Of a stretch of 64,000 bases of DNA, positions 45,101 through 57,735 are shown in pieces. A program made the position numbers and the translations under genes. Source of the DNA: Pectinophora gossypiella. Its lineage: Eukaryota; Arthropoda; Insecta; Lepidoptera; Gelechiidae. Location: assembly GCF_024362695.1 (NCBI RefSeq), contig NC_065408.1, positions 11,718,001-11,782,000 of the forward strand, in the 5' to 3' direction. How positions within the stretch are numbered: the first letter of the stretch is position 1; every line of letters begins with the position of its first letter. A model generated the notes under the pieces. That model made no database searches and had not been told where the DNA came from. It was given only the letters and a program-made list of their open reading frames with translations.

Positions 45101-48100
45101 AAACAAATTTACAGGTTACAAAGCCTAAAGAAATTGTGTTCAAATACTATGTCGCGTCCAAATGGGGCAATCAATAATAATAGCCTACCTGCCTAGTTTT
45201 ATTTCTAACTACCTATGTAGGTATATCTAATTCAAATTCCTTGCTAATAAAAAATATATTGCGCGAATTCAGTATGAGGTCTGTTACGTACGTTACATAG
45301 GTACGTGCCGTAGCACCTACGGCTACGTAACTATAATAAGTTTACTTATGTTATCTAATAATTATAGTTCTTTTCTTGTTTAATGAAGCTTCGATGTCTT
45401 CCTTTTCTTTGCCCTAAGGATTATTCTGGGGCCGATTCGTTTAACATCCAAATTAAACCAAACATAACTGACAGACTGACGGACAGACGCGTGGACAACA
45501 AAGTGATTCTAGTTAGATTTTCTTTTTTTATTTTAAGGTTCGGAAGTTCGGAACCCTGAAAACGTTGGCTTGGCAGGCTCCTGTTTTCACACAATCTACA
45601 GTGTCTTTTGATCTACAAGTCCGGTCCCTACAAATACAAAAATAAAAACTTAACAACCTTACATCAAATAATTTGATAATATTTTTAAACAGAAAAATAA
45701 TAATAATTAAATATTGGAATTAGGTGACCTATTCGTAGGAACATCATTATACATACCTATAAGGACGACTCATCATCTCCCTAGCATTATCTGGTTTTTC
45801 TCAGGGTCCGCTTACCTAATCTGAAGATTGGACAGTTCTGTTTTTTACAGAAGCGACTGCCTACTAATCTAATACAGGACACAAACACAACAGGGTTTAT
45901 GATATAACAAGACTAAAATAAATTATTATAATTACATAATAGGCGAGTTTCCATGTCGTCGAGAAAATCTGCGTTATACCTATTCGTTGATGTACTTATA
46001 CCTACGTAGGTTGTTGACCTGTATGTACCATCTGTTTCTTGATAGTATATTACATTTATTTTTTCTTTTCTTACGTTTACATTAAAGTATTCTGACTAAT
46101 CTTATTTATTATCATGGGACCGTTGATCCGCCATATTTTCTTCAGGTTGATAACATTCGAAATCTTAGGACTTGTCACCATGTGTTTGGTAGCGAAATCT
46201 TTTTTATGACAAACTATGTAGTTTATATCAAATGACCCATCGATTTTAGTCCGTAACTCCACTTTCCTGTCTAGACTGGGGTAGGTAGTAAAGTATAAAT
46301 AAAAGTCGGTGTAGAATATTTCAGTTTCCCTCCCTACATTTGACACAGGGAAGTCGGGAAATCGGAGGGGAGTGCGCTAAGCGCTGCGCATGTAATCAAT
46401 ACGGAACCCCTCCTTGTTTCGCGCCAAACTTGCGCGCGCAGCTTATCAACACTGTGGAAAACCCCTCGAGTTTTCGCGCCAAATGAAGTTCTTGACTTTT
46501 CCATTACATCTCTCCATACATAGGTACCTACCTGCTGTTCTACCTATCTGTTTCTAAGTAGGTAGAAATAATAAACTTAAGACGAAATGGGTGGTGTAGG
46601 GTTGATCCATTGATTAACTATTGTGTAGGTAATAAATTTAAACTAAAACCTACCTATTCGTAGGTACCTAATATTAAATTCACAGGCGTTGGTACAATTA
46701 CAGACTTATTCAAGAGCATGGCTTCTGGTGCCTTAAAGCTATACTAGTCCAGTCAACAAATGACCAAAAGGGTGTGTGAGACGGGTCCTAACCGATCCTT
46801 TCGAAATGTGTTTAGGGAGTTAACATAAGTAGGTAGGTAGGTACCTACTAAAAGTTAGAATATCTGTCTGCAAAGTCCTGATACCTTGTTACACACGTGG
46901 ACTACAATATTCGAAGTAAATATGAGTCTCATTTATATTGAACATCATCTCGTTTTTCCGAGACGTCGATTTTTCGCGGTTGCCTACCTTCGCTGCGAGC
47001 ATCGACCAGAGACGCAAGAGCCGGCCACGGGCGGGTTCAAGGCGATCGCGCGCGGTCAGGTTCGAGGACACGCTGGGCCCCTCGCGGCGCCTCCGCTGCA
47101 GTCTCCCTGTCTCGGCTGAAACCTTGTAGAAAAACTTCTCAAACCGTCTGTGCTTTTTATAAGCTGCTGGTACCTACTCGGAAAATCTATATATAGGCGC
47201 CTAGTCGTATATAGGTAGGTGTCGAGAGAACCTATCACTGGCTGAGGTTTTTTTGTAGACCAATTTTTTTTTTATTCGGTATTAATGTTTATGATGATGT
47301 GGGGCCAGGTAGATAGATACAACTTTAGAATGGGGGCAAACATAAAGGCTTACATAGAGTTACCTTGAGAACATGAAGGTGAATGACCGAAAAATTGGAA
47401 CGTCGAGACCATTTTTGGAAATAGCTGAAAATGTTAAATAAAAAGCAGTTTCCGAGAGTTACTATACTGTACGTGAACCTACCTACCTACTAGCTGAAAA
47501 TAATAATGAATAAAATCACTGACTGAAATTAGGGCGTATTAAATAAAATAATTTGCTTCCTCTGGCTTTCGTCCTTCTCTATTCGAAGTCAGTTCGAAAC
47601 ATCACTTGTAAAATCAGACAATAGTGCAAGTTATTCTGCACTGTTATTAAGTATATCCTAACTCTATCATTAAGAATAAAATGAGATAAAGTGGTACTAT
47701 AAAAAGTCTTTATTAAGATCCTACATGCTCATATTGCACGTAAGCAAGATGAACTCTAGGAGTATAACGAGAGAGTTCATGGCCCTCTCGGGCACGACAC
47801 GACTTACGTTTACGTACCTACCTACCAGACAGACAGATGGACAGCTTCGGCCCGTGAAATACCTACTCCGGCTTGAATGACTATGAATAATAATAATAGA
47901 GCTAATGTTGTTACGTATTGAATACATACATCTCTACCTACAAACTCGAGTGAATTGTCTGTCTGTCATTTTACCACTAGCATAGGTACTATTAAATCTT
48001 CATTGGAATACTCGGTTTGTCAAAACGATATGTTACCTGTCTTTTACAAACTTTACCGGTGAGTATTTTTTTGTCAGAAGTTAAATTATTAGCTAACATG

Positions 48101-51100
48101 GTGCAAATTCCTGTTCCAACTCAGAAGGGCGCGGTGTGGCGGCTGCAATGTCATTAGGGGTCGTTTCACCCTCTTTCGATCTTCTGTCTGTCTCTTTCAC
48201 CCACCCCATTCTAGTAGGTCTCTTTCGCACACGTAGAACAATTTTTATTCCCGTCGTTGAGCGGGAAAATCGAAATGTTTAGATGATTTAATATTACGTC
48301 TCCTTTATTTGTTTAAAAACGTTTGAACACCTAATCTGAGATAAAACTTGAAAGACACGTAAACAATAACATGTTGTTATATCGTTACTATATTTATACC
48401 GCAAACCTTGCTGAATAGCACAGGTAGATTATAGTTTCATATGACAGGGAGGAGTGTTTGCTTAGTTATCATTTACCTACAAAGTTCTGCGCGATAACGA
48501 TTTAACAAACCGTAAACGAATTTTTAAAACGGTAAACGTTGAATGTTATTGGTTTAAAGCTATCGAACTCACGTGTAAGCTTATCTGTCAATGCACCCAA
48601 TTGGACGAAATCAGAAGTACAATTGAGATTTTGTATTAAAGTTAAAAACGAATTTATAAGCTCTACTTTTGAATAGCCCCACTCACACCTGCCCGTTGAT
48701 CACACATTTTAACTTTATTGCGCAAAAAATGATCATTATTCGTAGAAACAGGTAGGTAGATAGCTACCTATGTTGTAGCTGGTATACGTTTCAACAATTT
48801 TAAACACTCGTAAGTTATTTCTCTACAAAATAAAATGTCCAAGAAAATTAGATGAAGTTACAAAAATAGTATATCTATCTCATATTTATCAATACGGAAA
48901 TACCAAATTAATCTTTTAATCACCGTACTAAGTTATATCCGATCGGATGGACATGGAAGTAAATATTCATACACACATTCAGTTTAATGGGGCACACCAT
49001 ACCAGAACAAGTTTTATTTATAGACACGGACGAGTAAAAGCACCCACAAAAAACATCGTCCCGAATCTTGGAAGCCTTTGGCTGGTTCCGTTTGTTGTAA
49101 CGTGTTTTTTATACACGTCAGAAAGTGATCCAGTCGGCCCCTCGCCGAACGACAACGAATCACGAGTTGGTGTAGGTCTTCAATGTAAAAACTATGATAA
49201 TAGTTGCATCCAGTGGGCCTACAGAATACTCTTTTACTTTTATTCAACAAGTATCATCATTACGTGTCCCTGCAATACTTTATTTACTTGTAAGCACTAT
49301 AATAAGTATGGTATGCAAAAACAAAAACCTGTCTCAATCAACCAGTAACTACCTAAAACAACTCGTACCTACTTAAAATATGCAATATAGTGGCCGTTTT
49401 CAATGAGCGTAAACAAGATAGCATTCATACAATTTACTCTTTCTCTACTGGGCTGGGGTAGCGCATACCACAAGACAAAAACAGGTTTCTGTACTACATA
49501 GTGGTTTCATTGTACCGTCCCTCTCTCGCTTGCCCACTGTTTCGTCTGAGACCGAGACTTTGTATTATTATCAATCAAATTATGGCGCGAAAAGTTCTAC
49601 GGCTCTGAATATTCCTAATTAATATATGAGTAAATAACGTCGCGTCATGGTTTTCTTTCATCAACGTAATGCAACAATGTGTCCGATGTGATTATTCCCG
49701 TTGCGTGTATTAGAACAATCCCATGGTCGATTTCGAGAAATAAGTAATTAAAATGTATATGTTTTTCGTTATAGGGCTGCCAAGACATGGATTTGTATAT
49801 CACCGACTCGCTCCAGGACATGTTGGACATGGACATCAAAAATGAAATAGCTACTGATCTCAGTAGCATCAATGATTTTCCAGTGAGTGTAAACATGAGC
49901 TTTTTAAATCACTTAAATAAAAAAGAACTATAAGTTAAAATAATCTAATAAGCGCTATTTTATTACAGGATTCGTTAGGTTTAAACTTTTCCGAGTTGCC
50001 ACCGTTATTGGACATGGACACTGATAACTCAGCGACATGGATCAACAATTCTTCTAGTTTTGTACACAACTTAGATTTGTACGGTTCGGAAGCCAATGCC
50101 GTCATGGTCAATCCGAACTCGGTGATGCCATCGACTTTTGCTGAAACCCCAGTGAAAAGCATTGTGAAAGAGGAAGCGTCGAATTTATTGCTCACATCAG
50201 CTAACAACAATCTGAATAACATCACGTCGTTACCAAGCCCAAAAGAAGAAAAGAGTCACTTAACTTTCTCTCCAAGTACAATAAAGGTAGAGAAGATTGA
50301 ACCTGAAGACACACCACCGACAGCAGCGCCTGAAGAGGAATTAGAAGAGGCTACCCAAATGGTTATCTATCTCCGAAAGCACGGCAAAACCGTGGTTAAA
50401 GATTTATCGAAAGACTTGGACTTAAAGATTAAAGCTATCAACACGCCACAGAATCCCCCCACTCCTACGGTTAGGATAAAAACATCACAACCAGAAATAA
50501 TCAAAGTCAATAGTAAAAATTGTTCAATTTTAAATACCAACCAAAAACTCTCGCAACAATTAGGAACTAAGACAATTATTTCTGGAAATATACACATATT
50601 GGACGCACAACAATCTAGGACAATTTTAGCGAATGGCAACAAAAACCAGGCGACAATATTAATTGATAATTCGTCATTAAATAATGGTAGACAAATAATT
50701 AAAACTGCAATGAGTGGGGCGTTTACTATGGATAATAGCCAAGGGAAATATGTAAATACTAATAGCAAAAACACCGTGGGAGAGTTTCCCAAGCCCGCGT
50801 ATTCCTATTCATGTCTAATAGCGATGGCGCTGAAGAACTCGCGAACAGGAAGTCTACCAGTTTCAGAAATTTACAACTTTATGTGGTGAGTAGAACTGTT
50901 CTCACTGTAATAAATTTAATAATATTCCCTGAGACATTATAATAATATGTCTTCCTATTTTCTTCCAGTCAACATTTCCCGTACTTCAAAACCGCGCCAA
51001 ACGGATGGAAGAATTCGGTTCGACACAATCTTAGTCTTAACAAATGTTTTGAAAAAATTGAGAAACCCTCCACAAATGGCAGTCAAAGAAAAGGTATGGT

Positions 51101-53979
51101 TTCGATGGACATATAGTTATGCACTCGTTTGTTTTATACTATCAAAGAACATCTCCTAACTTGTTAAAATTATTACAGGATGTTTATGGGCTATGAATCC
51201 TTCGAAAGTGGGCAAAATGGATGAAGAAGTGCAAAAATGGTCGCGGAAGGATCCTCAAGCTATTAAGAAAGCAATGGTGTGTCCAGGTAACTACAATTTT
51301 ATTACGTTATTCATGTAATTACACTAAAGAATTAAGTAATTATAGTAATTACTAACTATATAAAGACGATTGACGAACTAATAGATATCAGTTGTGAATA
51401 AATTATATCTTTAAGCTATTTTCTTTCTAAGAAGGAGTGGGTATCTGTGTAGTTTTATCTCTAAAGTGATAATTAAGACTTCCGCTCGCGCGCTGTGTAA
51501 GCTCAGTGAGGGCGATAGATTCCTATCCTGCACGAAGCGCACATCCGAATGCTTAAGAGTAAAGAGGTTTCTCGTTTTACTATTTAAGATATTTTCGCTA
51601 AAAAACTGCAATATAACAGCGCACTTAATTTCGAGCAACATTGTATTTAGTCTGGGTTAGGTAAGATATGGACACGTGATTATCAGCCCATAATTACTTC
51701 AACCACGGGTTTTGACTAGGCAATTTCTATTGATTCCTTATTTATATATCTGTCAGTTCTCCGATTCGCTGGTTTCTGCTTTAGTAGAGTTTTACAAATG
51801 GTATGGATATCATCGCCCTATTATAGCGTAAACCTCGTAAGCGCCTTTTTGAAAAATCATATTCTGATGTGGTTTTCTTCAACACAACCTTGAAACGGAC
51901 ACGCTACTTTCATTCTAGATAAAAACTGAGGACTACAATTTTATACCAGGATCGAAAATAGCGTGTCGGCTCCGAAGTTTTGTTAACAAAAATCACATCA
52001 GAGTGTATTTTTTCTAGGTCCCTGAAACGCAAGTGAGGCTAAAGGATTCCCGAATGTCTTAAAATTGAGTGTGTAAATTAATTTAAAAGTTAAGTGTATA
52101 TCCCGGTTAAATCTAACTGGTAAGCTCCCTATTAATGCGTATACCCAAATTATGAGCTAGGTCTATCAGATCCGGCCAAGTAGTTAATTTGCGGCAAATC
52201 TACAATAAGTCACGTCAAAAAAACGCATAGATCATAAGAAATATTTTCAGTGCTGTCTCACATCTATCATAATATTTGTTCATAACTTACGTGAATGTAT
52301 ACATTGCCCATCCAGAAAGTCTAGAAGCACTAGAACGTGGAGAGATGAAGTACAGCGGGGCGGGCGGTGACATTGACGTCGATGACGACGCGGATGTAGA
52401 CGCTGACACAGAGATGGACGCCGACGTCGAGATCGACCCCGAGGTCAAGGAGGAAGTTGAAGATGAAGAGGCTATAGTTGAACAGGTCAGTCTTGGCATT
52501 TTGGCAATAAAAACATAAGATCACGTCTATTTCAATAAGCAATAGAGCCGCCTGTTTTGCCTTTCTGTATCTGTTGTCCTTATTTCTGTATCTTGTCCAT
52601 TGTGCTCAATAAAGTATTTTATCTATCTATGTATTTCCCATTAGGATAGATTAGGAAATTCCAGCTACTACAATCCTGCCTGACACACCACTCGTTTCTT
52701 ACACTCTCATCAATAGTTTGGAGTACTAGTAACCTTGTCTTTTTCAAAACTTCCTGAATTTGATCGTGTTCGTCTTGGCCTTTGACGCGATATCGGTTCG
52801 GCTAGGCAGAGACAAAGTTTTTTATTTTGGATATCCGATAGTTTCGGTTGCAGAGCGTCTTAAGTAACCCTGGTTTCCCGGCCCGACTTCTCTCGACTCT
52901 TAGAGAATAACTTACAATATTATTTGTACAGTATAGTAGCGCTTCTCATTTTTTTTTAATGTTAACGAATTGAAATGATCTAGAATAGAAAAAATAGCAA
53001 TTGCGTACGTAGTAATAGACGTTTTTGTGCACAGGAACTGGAAGTAGAAGAAATAGTGGAGGGTACAGGCATGGTGGGCGGCACGTATCGGTTGCTGGCG
53101 ACAGGTCCGTCGTCTCTCACGTCCTATATCACCGACGTCGAGTCCAGCGAAGAAGTCAGCGATATTGAGGTGAGATTCCAACAATGTTAATGTCTACAGA
53201 TGATTATAATAATGCTAAGTCTGCTTATAAGGGCTTATTTCATAAATAGAAGGCACAATAGGGAGAAATAGTGCTACAATCTGCGTTCTGCGGCGCCTTC
53301 GCAATCGTGTCATGAAAGGCGAATTGAATAAATAAAAAACTTATCGCTTCATAATATAATTACATCTCTCAATGCTGAATATATAAATAGATAGCCGAGG
53401 CGCATTATTAAACCCGATTTTCTACTATTAATTCGACGGAAAGGCATTTAAAGCGGTTAGCCTAAAGGCGTTTTCGCACTACATCCGATTGTTATCCGAC
53501 ACCAGAAAATTACTATGAATTATCAGATGAATCATGGGTGGATGTAGTGTGCAATCTACCATATAAATAGTACTACGGCTACTTCAGATACGTCTTTTGA
53601 CGGTCTCGTATCGGAGTAGTGCGAAAACGCCCTCCTTAATCGTAGCTAACCCTTATTTCCTTACTACTGTAGTGTTCTTATTTAATAACGATAACAAAAA
53701 TTGCAGGTATTGGATCATTCCTATGAAGAAATTGACATTGAAGTGGCTAAACCTATGAAGTTAGACCTCTCACTCACAGAAAACTATACAAGTAAGTACT
53801 GGTAACATTCATTAGGGACTTTTATAAGTATCATAAGTAACAGGTTTAAATAATTGTTTGTTGTTTCAGTACATCCAGCAAAACGAGCAAAAACCAACTT
53901 CATCTACCAGCCCGTAACGACGCAGTCACACACCAGCAGACGGAAGACGCCACTCGTCAACCGAGTTGCATTAATTTAA
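42129..53979 (+). CDS. jumu: Forkhead transcription factor, FOXN1/FOXN4 type (jumeau)
   Basis: Nine coding exons: 42129-42161, 49775-49882, 49969-50885, 50969-51093, 51179-51286, 52316-52485, 53035-53169, 53707-53791, 53870-53979, giving 596 aa. Exon 1 encodes MLSKMDEPMLP and joins in phase 0 to GCQDMDLYITDSLQDML. The forkhead domain is about residues 320-420: it opens KPAYSYSCLIAMALKN in exon 3, the recognition helix is GWKNSVRHNLSLNKCF (365-380, exon 4), and the wing is GCLWAMNPSKVGKMDEE (exon 5). NSRTGSLPVSEIYNFM and the KMDEEVQKW run are specific to the FOXN1/4 class. The flanks are a long Asn/Ser/Thr-rich N-terminal part and an acidic C-terminal part (exon 6) with a basic end. In flies jumeau acts in cell-fate choice, heart and blood progenitors and chromatin. 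In this insect the role is inferred from orthology. Confidence 0.92.
43725..43855. repeat. Imperfect tandem duplication
   Basis: 'Gtggctgcactttgtgcatg' plus 'tgtgcgt' at about 43,741-43,767 is repeated as 'atggctgcaacttgtccgtg' plus 'tgtgcgt' at about 43,825-43,851. This gives a roughly 84-bp offset in a GC-rich patch. Confidence 0.6.
44690..44960 (+). repeat. Dispersed repeat family H
   Basis: 'Gtttagggttccga', 'aactggaacccttataggat', 'cgtccgtctgtctgtcg' and 'gaacgcgtggaggtatcaag' in order are a very common moth repeat (general knowledge). A related inverted or partial copy at 45,425-45,575 has 'gacagactgacggacagacg' and 'ttcggaaccctgaaaa'. Confidence 0.55.
45770..45870 (+). repeat. SINE-like repeat (family G), copy 2
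   Basis: 'Catcatctccctagcattat', 'ctcagggtccgcttacctaa', 'tctgaagattggacag' and 'ttacagaagcgactgcctac' parallel 6395-6530. Confidence 0.65.
46417..46483. promoter_or_regulatory. Two identical E2F-type sites
   Basis: TTTCGCGCCAAA occurs at 46,417-46,428 and again at 46,472-46,483, 55 bp apart, within a GC-richer patch that also holds 'gcgctaagcgctgcgc' and 'tgcgcgcgcagc'. The word fits the E2F/DP consensus. It lies in jumu intron 1, so it could mark an alternative promoter or enhancer. Confidence 0.45.
52165..52225 (-). repeat. Family C fragment in jumu intron 5
   Basis: 'Ccggccaagtagttaatttg' and 'cggcaaatctacaataagtc' plus 'acgtcaaaaaa' is the inverse of 24,680-24,745. Confidence 0.65.
52545..52630 (+). 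mobile_element. LINE 3'-tail fragment in jumu intron 6
   Basis: 'Tatcttgtccattgtgctca', 'ataaagtattttatctatct' is a common moth LINE 3' end with a short (TATC)n tail. No coding part. Confidence 0.45.
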
Positions 53980-56660
53980 TACCTAATAACACTATTCATT
54001 CAAATTGTGATCATATGACATGGGGTCAAATTAGTATAGTTTCCAGTGAATGTTCCATTACGTTAAAAAAATAATTAGGTTTTATGTAGTGAATTGTGTA
54101 AAAGTGCTGAGTGATTTTCTACTGATAAAAAAATGCAACCGTGATAGTCTGTACCAGATAAGTGTATTTACATGTTTTTACGAATGGGACACTTGTTACA
54201 TATCTTTACACCGAAATAGGTTTTTATTTGTTAACTAGTTCCTGAATGTCCAGGAGTGCATCTCAAAATGATGACTTATGTAATTTAGTTAGTTTTTTAC
54301 CCTATAGCATAGTTAAGTAGTATGTTCGAATAGTAATGCAATTTTCAGCAGTTGATTTTCAACTGTATTGCCAGTACAAATAATTTTGCTGCTGTGTTGA
54401 CACATTTCCACAATCTACTGCCAGAAAAAGGAATACATATTTCTGACGAGACATTTATTATTTTGTAATATAGATAGGAAATGTCTTAATGCAGTGGCAA
54501 AAACCATAGCGGGTATAATGTAATGTTCCCACCGCTGGTTTATATATAATATCTACTTTAATAATTCACTAATTTTCTAACAACTAGACTACTTCGTTGA
54601 CGCTGGCAGCTCTTCTTATACTTCGATGAAACTTAAAGGGAAATTGAAATATTTCATGAGGGGCCGGCCCACCGTCTCAAAAACAACTAATTTGTCGTTT
54701 GTCATGTAGCGGCGATATTTTTAGCAGATTGTTATATCTGCACGTAATAAAACTAATTTTCAAGTAATCTTGATTGCGAAATAAATTACTTTGAAATATT
54801 TCTCAATTGACGATACTTGATGTTATGTATTGTATAAATATATCTCATTGGGTATTTGTTTTTTGATGTGGTGTGGTAAGTAGGTTGCGTATTGAATGAC
54901 AAATATTTGGTAGTGGTTGTGATAATAGATCTCTGTGTACCCATTGGGGAGTAAAGCATAGTCAGGTAATAGACATTGGCTAGATGGAAAAAGTATGTAT
55001 TGGAGTTGTATGTGCGAGTAAAATCGTGGTAATGAACGAATTATATCGTAGACTCTACGTAGAGCAACATTATTCTAAAATTAAGCTTTTAACAAGCTTT
55101 CAAACTATTCTTGCTCTACATATAACTTAGACCTTTAAAATTAGAAAAGAGTATGTCTAGGTATGAAAATTTTATGTATAGAAGTGTATTTTGTACTTGT
55201 GCAAGGTTTATAATCTACCCGCTATATTCTCAGAATATTAATTGCTTCTTAAAGAATTCCATTGTACATTATGTTCTTGGTTTTTAAAACTAGATTAGAT
55301 GAAACTGTGATATAATATTTGATACTAATCGAAGTATTATCTATCACACTTCTTCAGGTCTTAACTATTGGCTCAGATTGGAGTTGAGTACATTGATAAA
55401 CATCTTGTGGTTGTTCTTTTACGTTCGATTCGAATGATTGTAATGCAATCTATAGCCTTGACATGTTAGTTCAGAAAGGGAAAAAATACAGCTACATTCT
55501 GTACTAATTTGTCAATCTATAGGTAAAGCGAGGGATAGTTTTAGGAATGTTTCGTTCCATCTATGTATGGATCTATAACTATTATAGTGCTACGAGGAGT
55601 GCAAATAGTGGATAATTATGGCATGTTGAAGTAAACTGTCAGTGTATTCAAAGAACCAAAAGATGCAGGATAGTTGAAATAGCCTAACACATTGACTTAA
55701 TCATAAAGTGTGATTATAGAAAACAAAAGGCAACTAAATTAGGTGCTTTTTGTATACTGTATTTGAGTAACCGCGTGCAATTGTGTAAATATTCAATTTA
55801 TTATAGGGGAAATTTGGAAATTATCGCTTTTGTATTAAAATGCGTGTGTATGTTATGTACCTAACTCTATGTTTAGATAAATGATCGTGTTTAACAGTTT
55901 ATGAATTTGTATAGACGCTGTATCAATTATGGTAATGATAATAGAGGTTCAATAAATTTCTACACTGAGACAATTTTTATATTGCATAAAAAACAAAATT
56001 GACTATATAAAACCCAAAAGTTCGTCTAAAAATTTAGTAGTGAAAACGCTCATGAAACTATGATAATCATTTAATTCGCGTAAACTTCTCTAGAGAGTTT
56101 CGAGTCAAGATGAAGCTCTACTAGACAAGTTTGCCATGGATTCTTCCTGATAAAATATTCACAATATATTACAATCGCCATAGCCGTAGCTGTAATTTTG
56201 TACAATAAAATAGTTACGTATTTTTCCACTGCCAGTATTTCAACATCCATGTAAAGTAAGCGTATAGGAAGTAAGAGTAGTTATAGATTAGTTTGATAGT
56301 GCTGTATTAAGAACTAAGTTGAATGATTTTTAATAACATTTTTGTAATAAAAATTAAATGAATAATATCAGCTCGCTTTTTTGTTCTACTATGTTACAAA
56401 AATAATTTTTGATGTTGATATCTAGTTGTTCATTGAGCAAAAAATAGAACATCAGTAGAGGGAACAGGAAATTTAACAATAAAAGTAAATGTGTAGTGTA
56501 AACGTATGTCAAATTGTTAGGGGAATTGCTTCAATGTGGCCTTTTGTCTCTATTTTTTACTTTTCTGCTGAAACAGTGATAGCTCACACCGATGACTAGG
56601 CAGCATGGTGTTATGATCTTAGCCTGACTCTTATACGGGGCAAAGAAAAAAAAGGTTATA
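53980..56660 (+). other. jumu 3' UTR and intergenic DNA
   Basis: A long AT-rich non-coding stretch. Candidate poly(A) signals AATAAA occur near 54,747, 55,949 and 56,347. If the distal ones are used the 3' UTR would exceed 2 kb, which is plausible for a regulatory gene but not provable here. No repeat family is recognised. Confidence 0.45.
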
Positions 56661-56662
56661 TA

Positions 56663-57350
56663 GTGTTGCCAAACTGTCGATAGTATTGCTAATAACTATC
56701 GATTATGGCTTTCGGCTGGAGTGATCCTTTGTTTTACTTTCCTCTGTGGTATAAGGTAGGTATGTTACCCCCATCTGGAACTCCAGTTCAGATAACCGAA
56801 ACTAAAAAGGCTCGCCCCTTATCACATCGGTGTGAATCGTGATGCTATGTTATATTGTGTTGAAATTAAATACATGTTTCGTAAAATTTCGGATACCGGC
56901 GAAGCTTTTCTTTTGAAAACCGAAAACCAAACGAGTCAAAACCTGAAAAATTACGATGACTTATATTTCGGACACCACATAGTAGTATTCTTCTATTGTG
57001 TCGGTTTCGAGGTGACGACCAACCTGACTAACCTTGATGTCAATGTAGCCACTGGTATGAACTATATAACGACTAAATACTTAAGTAAATATTAGCCGGG
57101 AATAACGGCCTGCCTTTCGAAACAATACAATTTGAGCATTCAGCCTAGTGTTCTAACTAAACAAAAGAAGTTTCATAAATTGATTTTGACAATGACCCCG
57201 TCCCGAACTCGGACTTTCAAATAGACTGTGATGGTTGTGTGTGAACTCGCAGGTAGCTACTATCGATACCTAGTATTGATCTGACTATTGCAACTATCGA
57301 TAGGCAACACTGCTACAGTAGAAGCAGCTACGGCTTTTCGGCGGGAAACG
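56663..57350 (+). promoter_or_regulatory. Putative misato promoter: DRE and E2F words
   Basis: Two perfect TATCGATA words (57,261-57,268 and 57,295-57,302) match the insect DRE core-promoter element of housekeeping genes. GGCGGGAAA (57,340-57,348) is an E2F-type site. The block from 'gtgttgccaaactgtcgata' (56,664) is loosely mirrored by 'ctatcgataggcaacac' (to 57,310). The 87-codon frame at 56,832-57,095 is probably random. Confidence 0.4.
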
Positions 57351-57499
57351 GGAACGGGACAGTTGCTTTCTTCATTGAGTAATCTAAATAATTAATACGA
57401 AGTGGTGTTTTGTGGTTAATGATCGCATTAAGTTAGTCGGAAGACATTCGCGAGTGTAATGTTATTATATTGGAGTATTCAATAAACAAAGTGTATCTG

Positions 57500-57735
57500 C
57501 CTATTTGCGCTTCGTGCCGGGAAACCGCTTCATAACTCAAAAGTTTATGCGGACTTTTGAGTTAATTCGTTTGGGATTCGGAGTAGGAGTCTACTCCGAG
57601 GGTGGGGGCTTAGGTTTCATCATCATCACCTTTCATCATTTCATTAATCATCAAGAAAAAAAATACGTCAGACATGGCTGTATGGGCATAGTTCCCTTTG
57701 CCTTACCCTTCGGGGAAAACTAAAACAAAAAAAAA
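57500..57735 (+). repeat. Probable dispersed repeat in misato 5' region
   Basis: 'Cgtgccgggaaaccgcttca', 'ttgggattcggagtaggagt' and 'ttacccttcggggaaaacta' followed by an A-run look like moth repeat sequence, and the last motif is SINE-like. It lies between the promoter-like cluster and the misato ATG. The 72-codon open frame is therefore not called as a gene. Confidence 0.4.

Larger units (their letters stand above)
42162..49774 (+). other. jumu intron 1 (7.6 kb)
   Basis: No gene is seen inside. Contents: family-H repeats (44,690-44,960; 45,425-45,575), a family-G SINE (45,770-45,870), an imperfect duplication at 43,725-43,855, two E2F-like sites (46,417 and 46,472), a GC-rich island at 46,970-47,110, and many TAGGTA/TACCTA words. 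Open frames such as 43,491-43,955 (-) and 48,947-49,348 (+) have no domain character. Confidence 0.6.

Noticed and set aside
48947..49348. 133-codon plus-strand frame in jumu intron 1
   Set aside because: No domain, no codon bias, and overlapping open frames on both strands. Not needed to join jumu exons.
56832..57095. 87-codon frame upstream of misato
   Set aside because: No recognisable motif and it lies in the promoter-like block; treated as chance.
57505..57723. 72-codon frame just before misato (possible upstream ORF or N-terminal extension)
   Set aside because: It ends in a stop 168 bp before the misato ATG and overlaps sequence that looks like a dispersed moth repeat.
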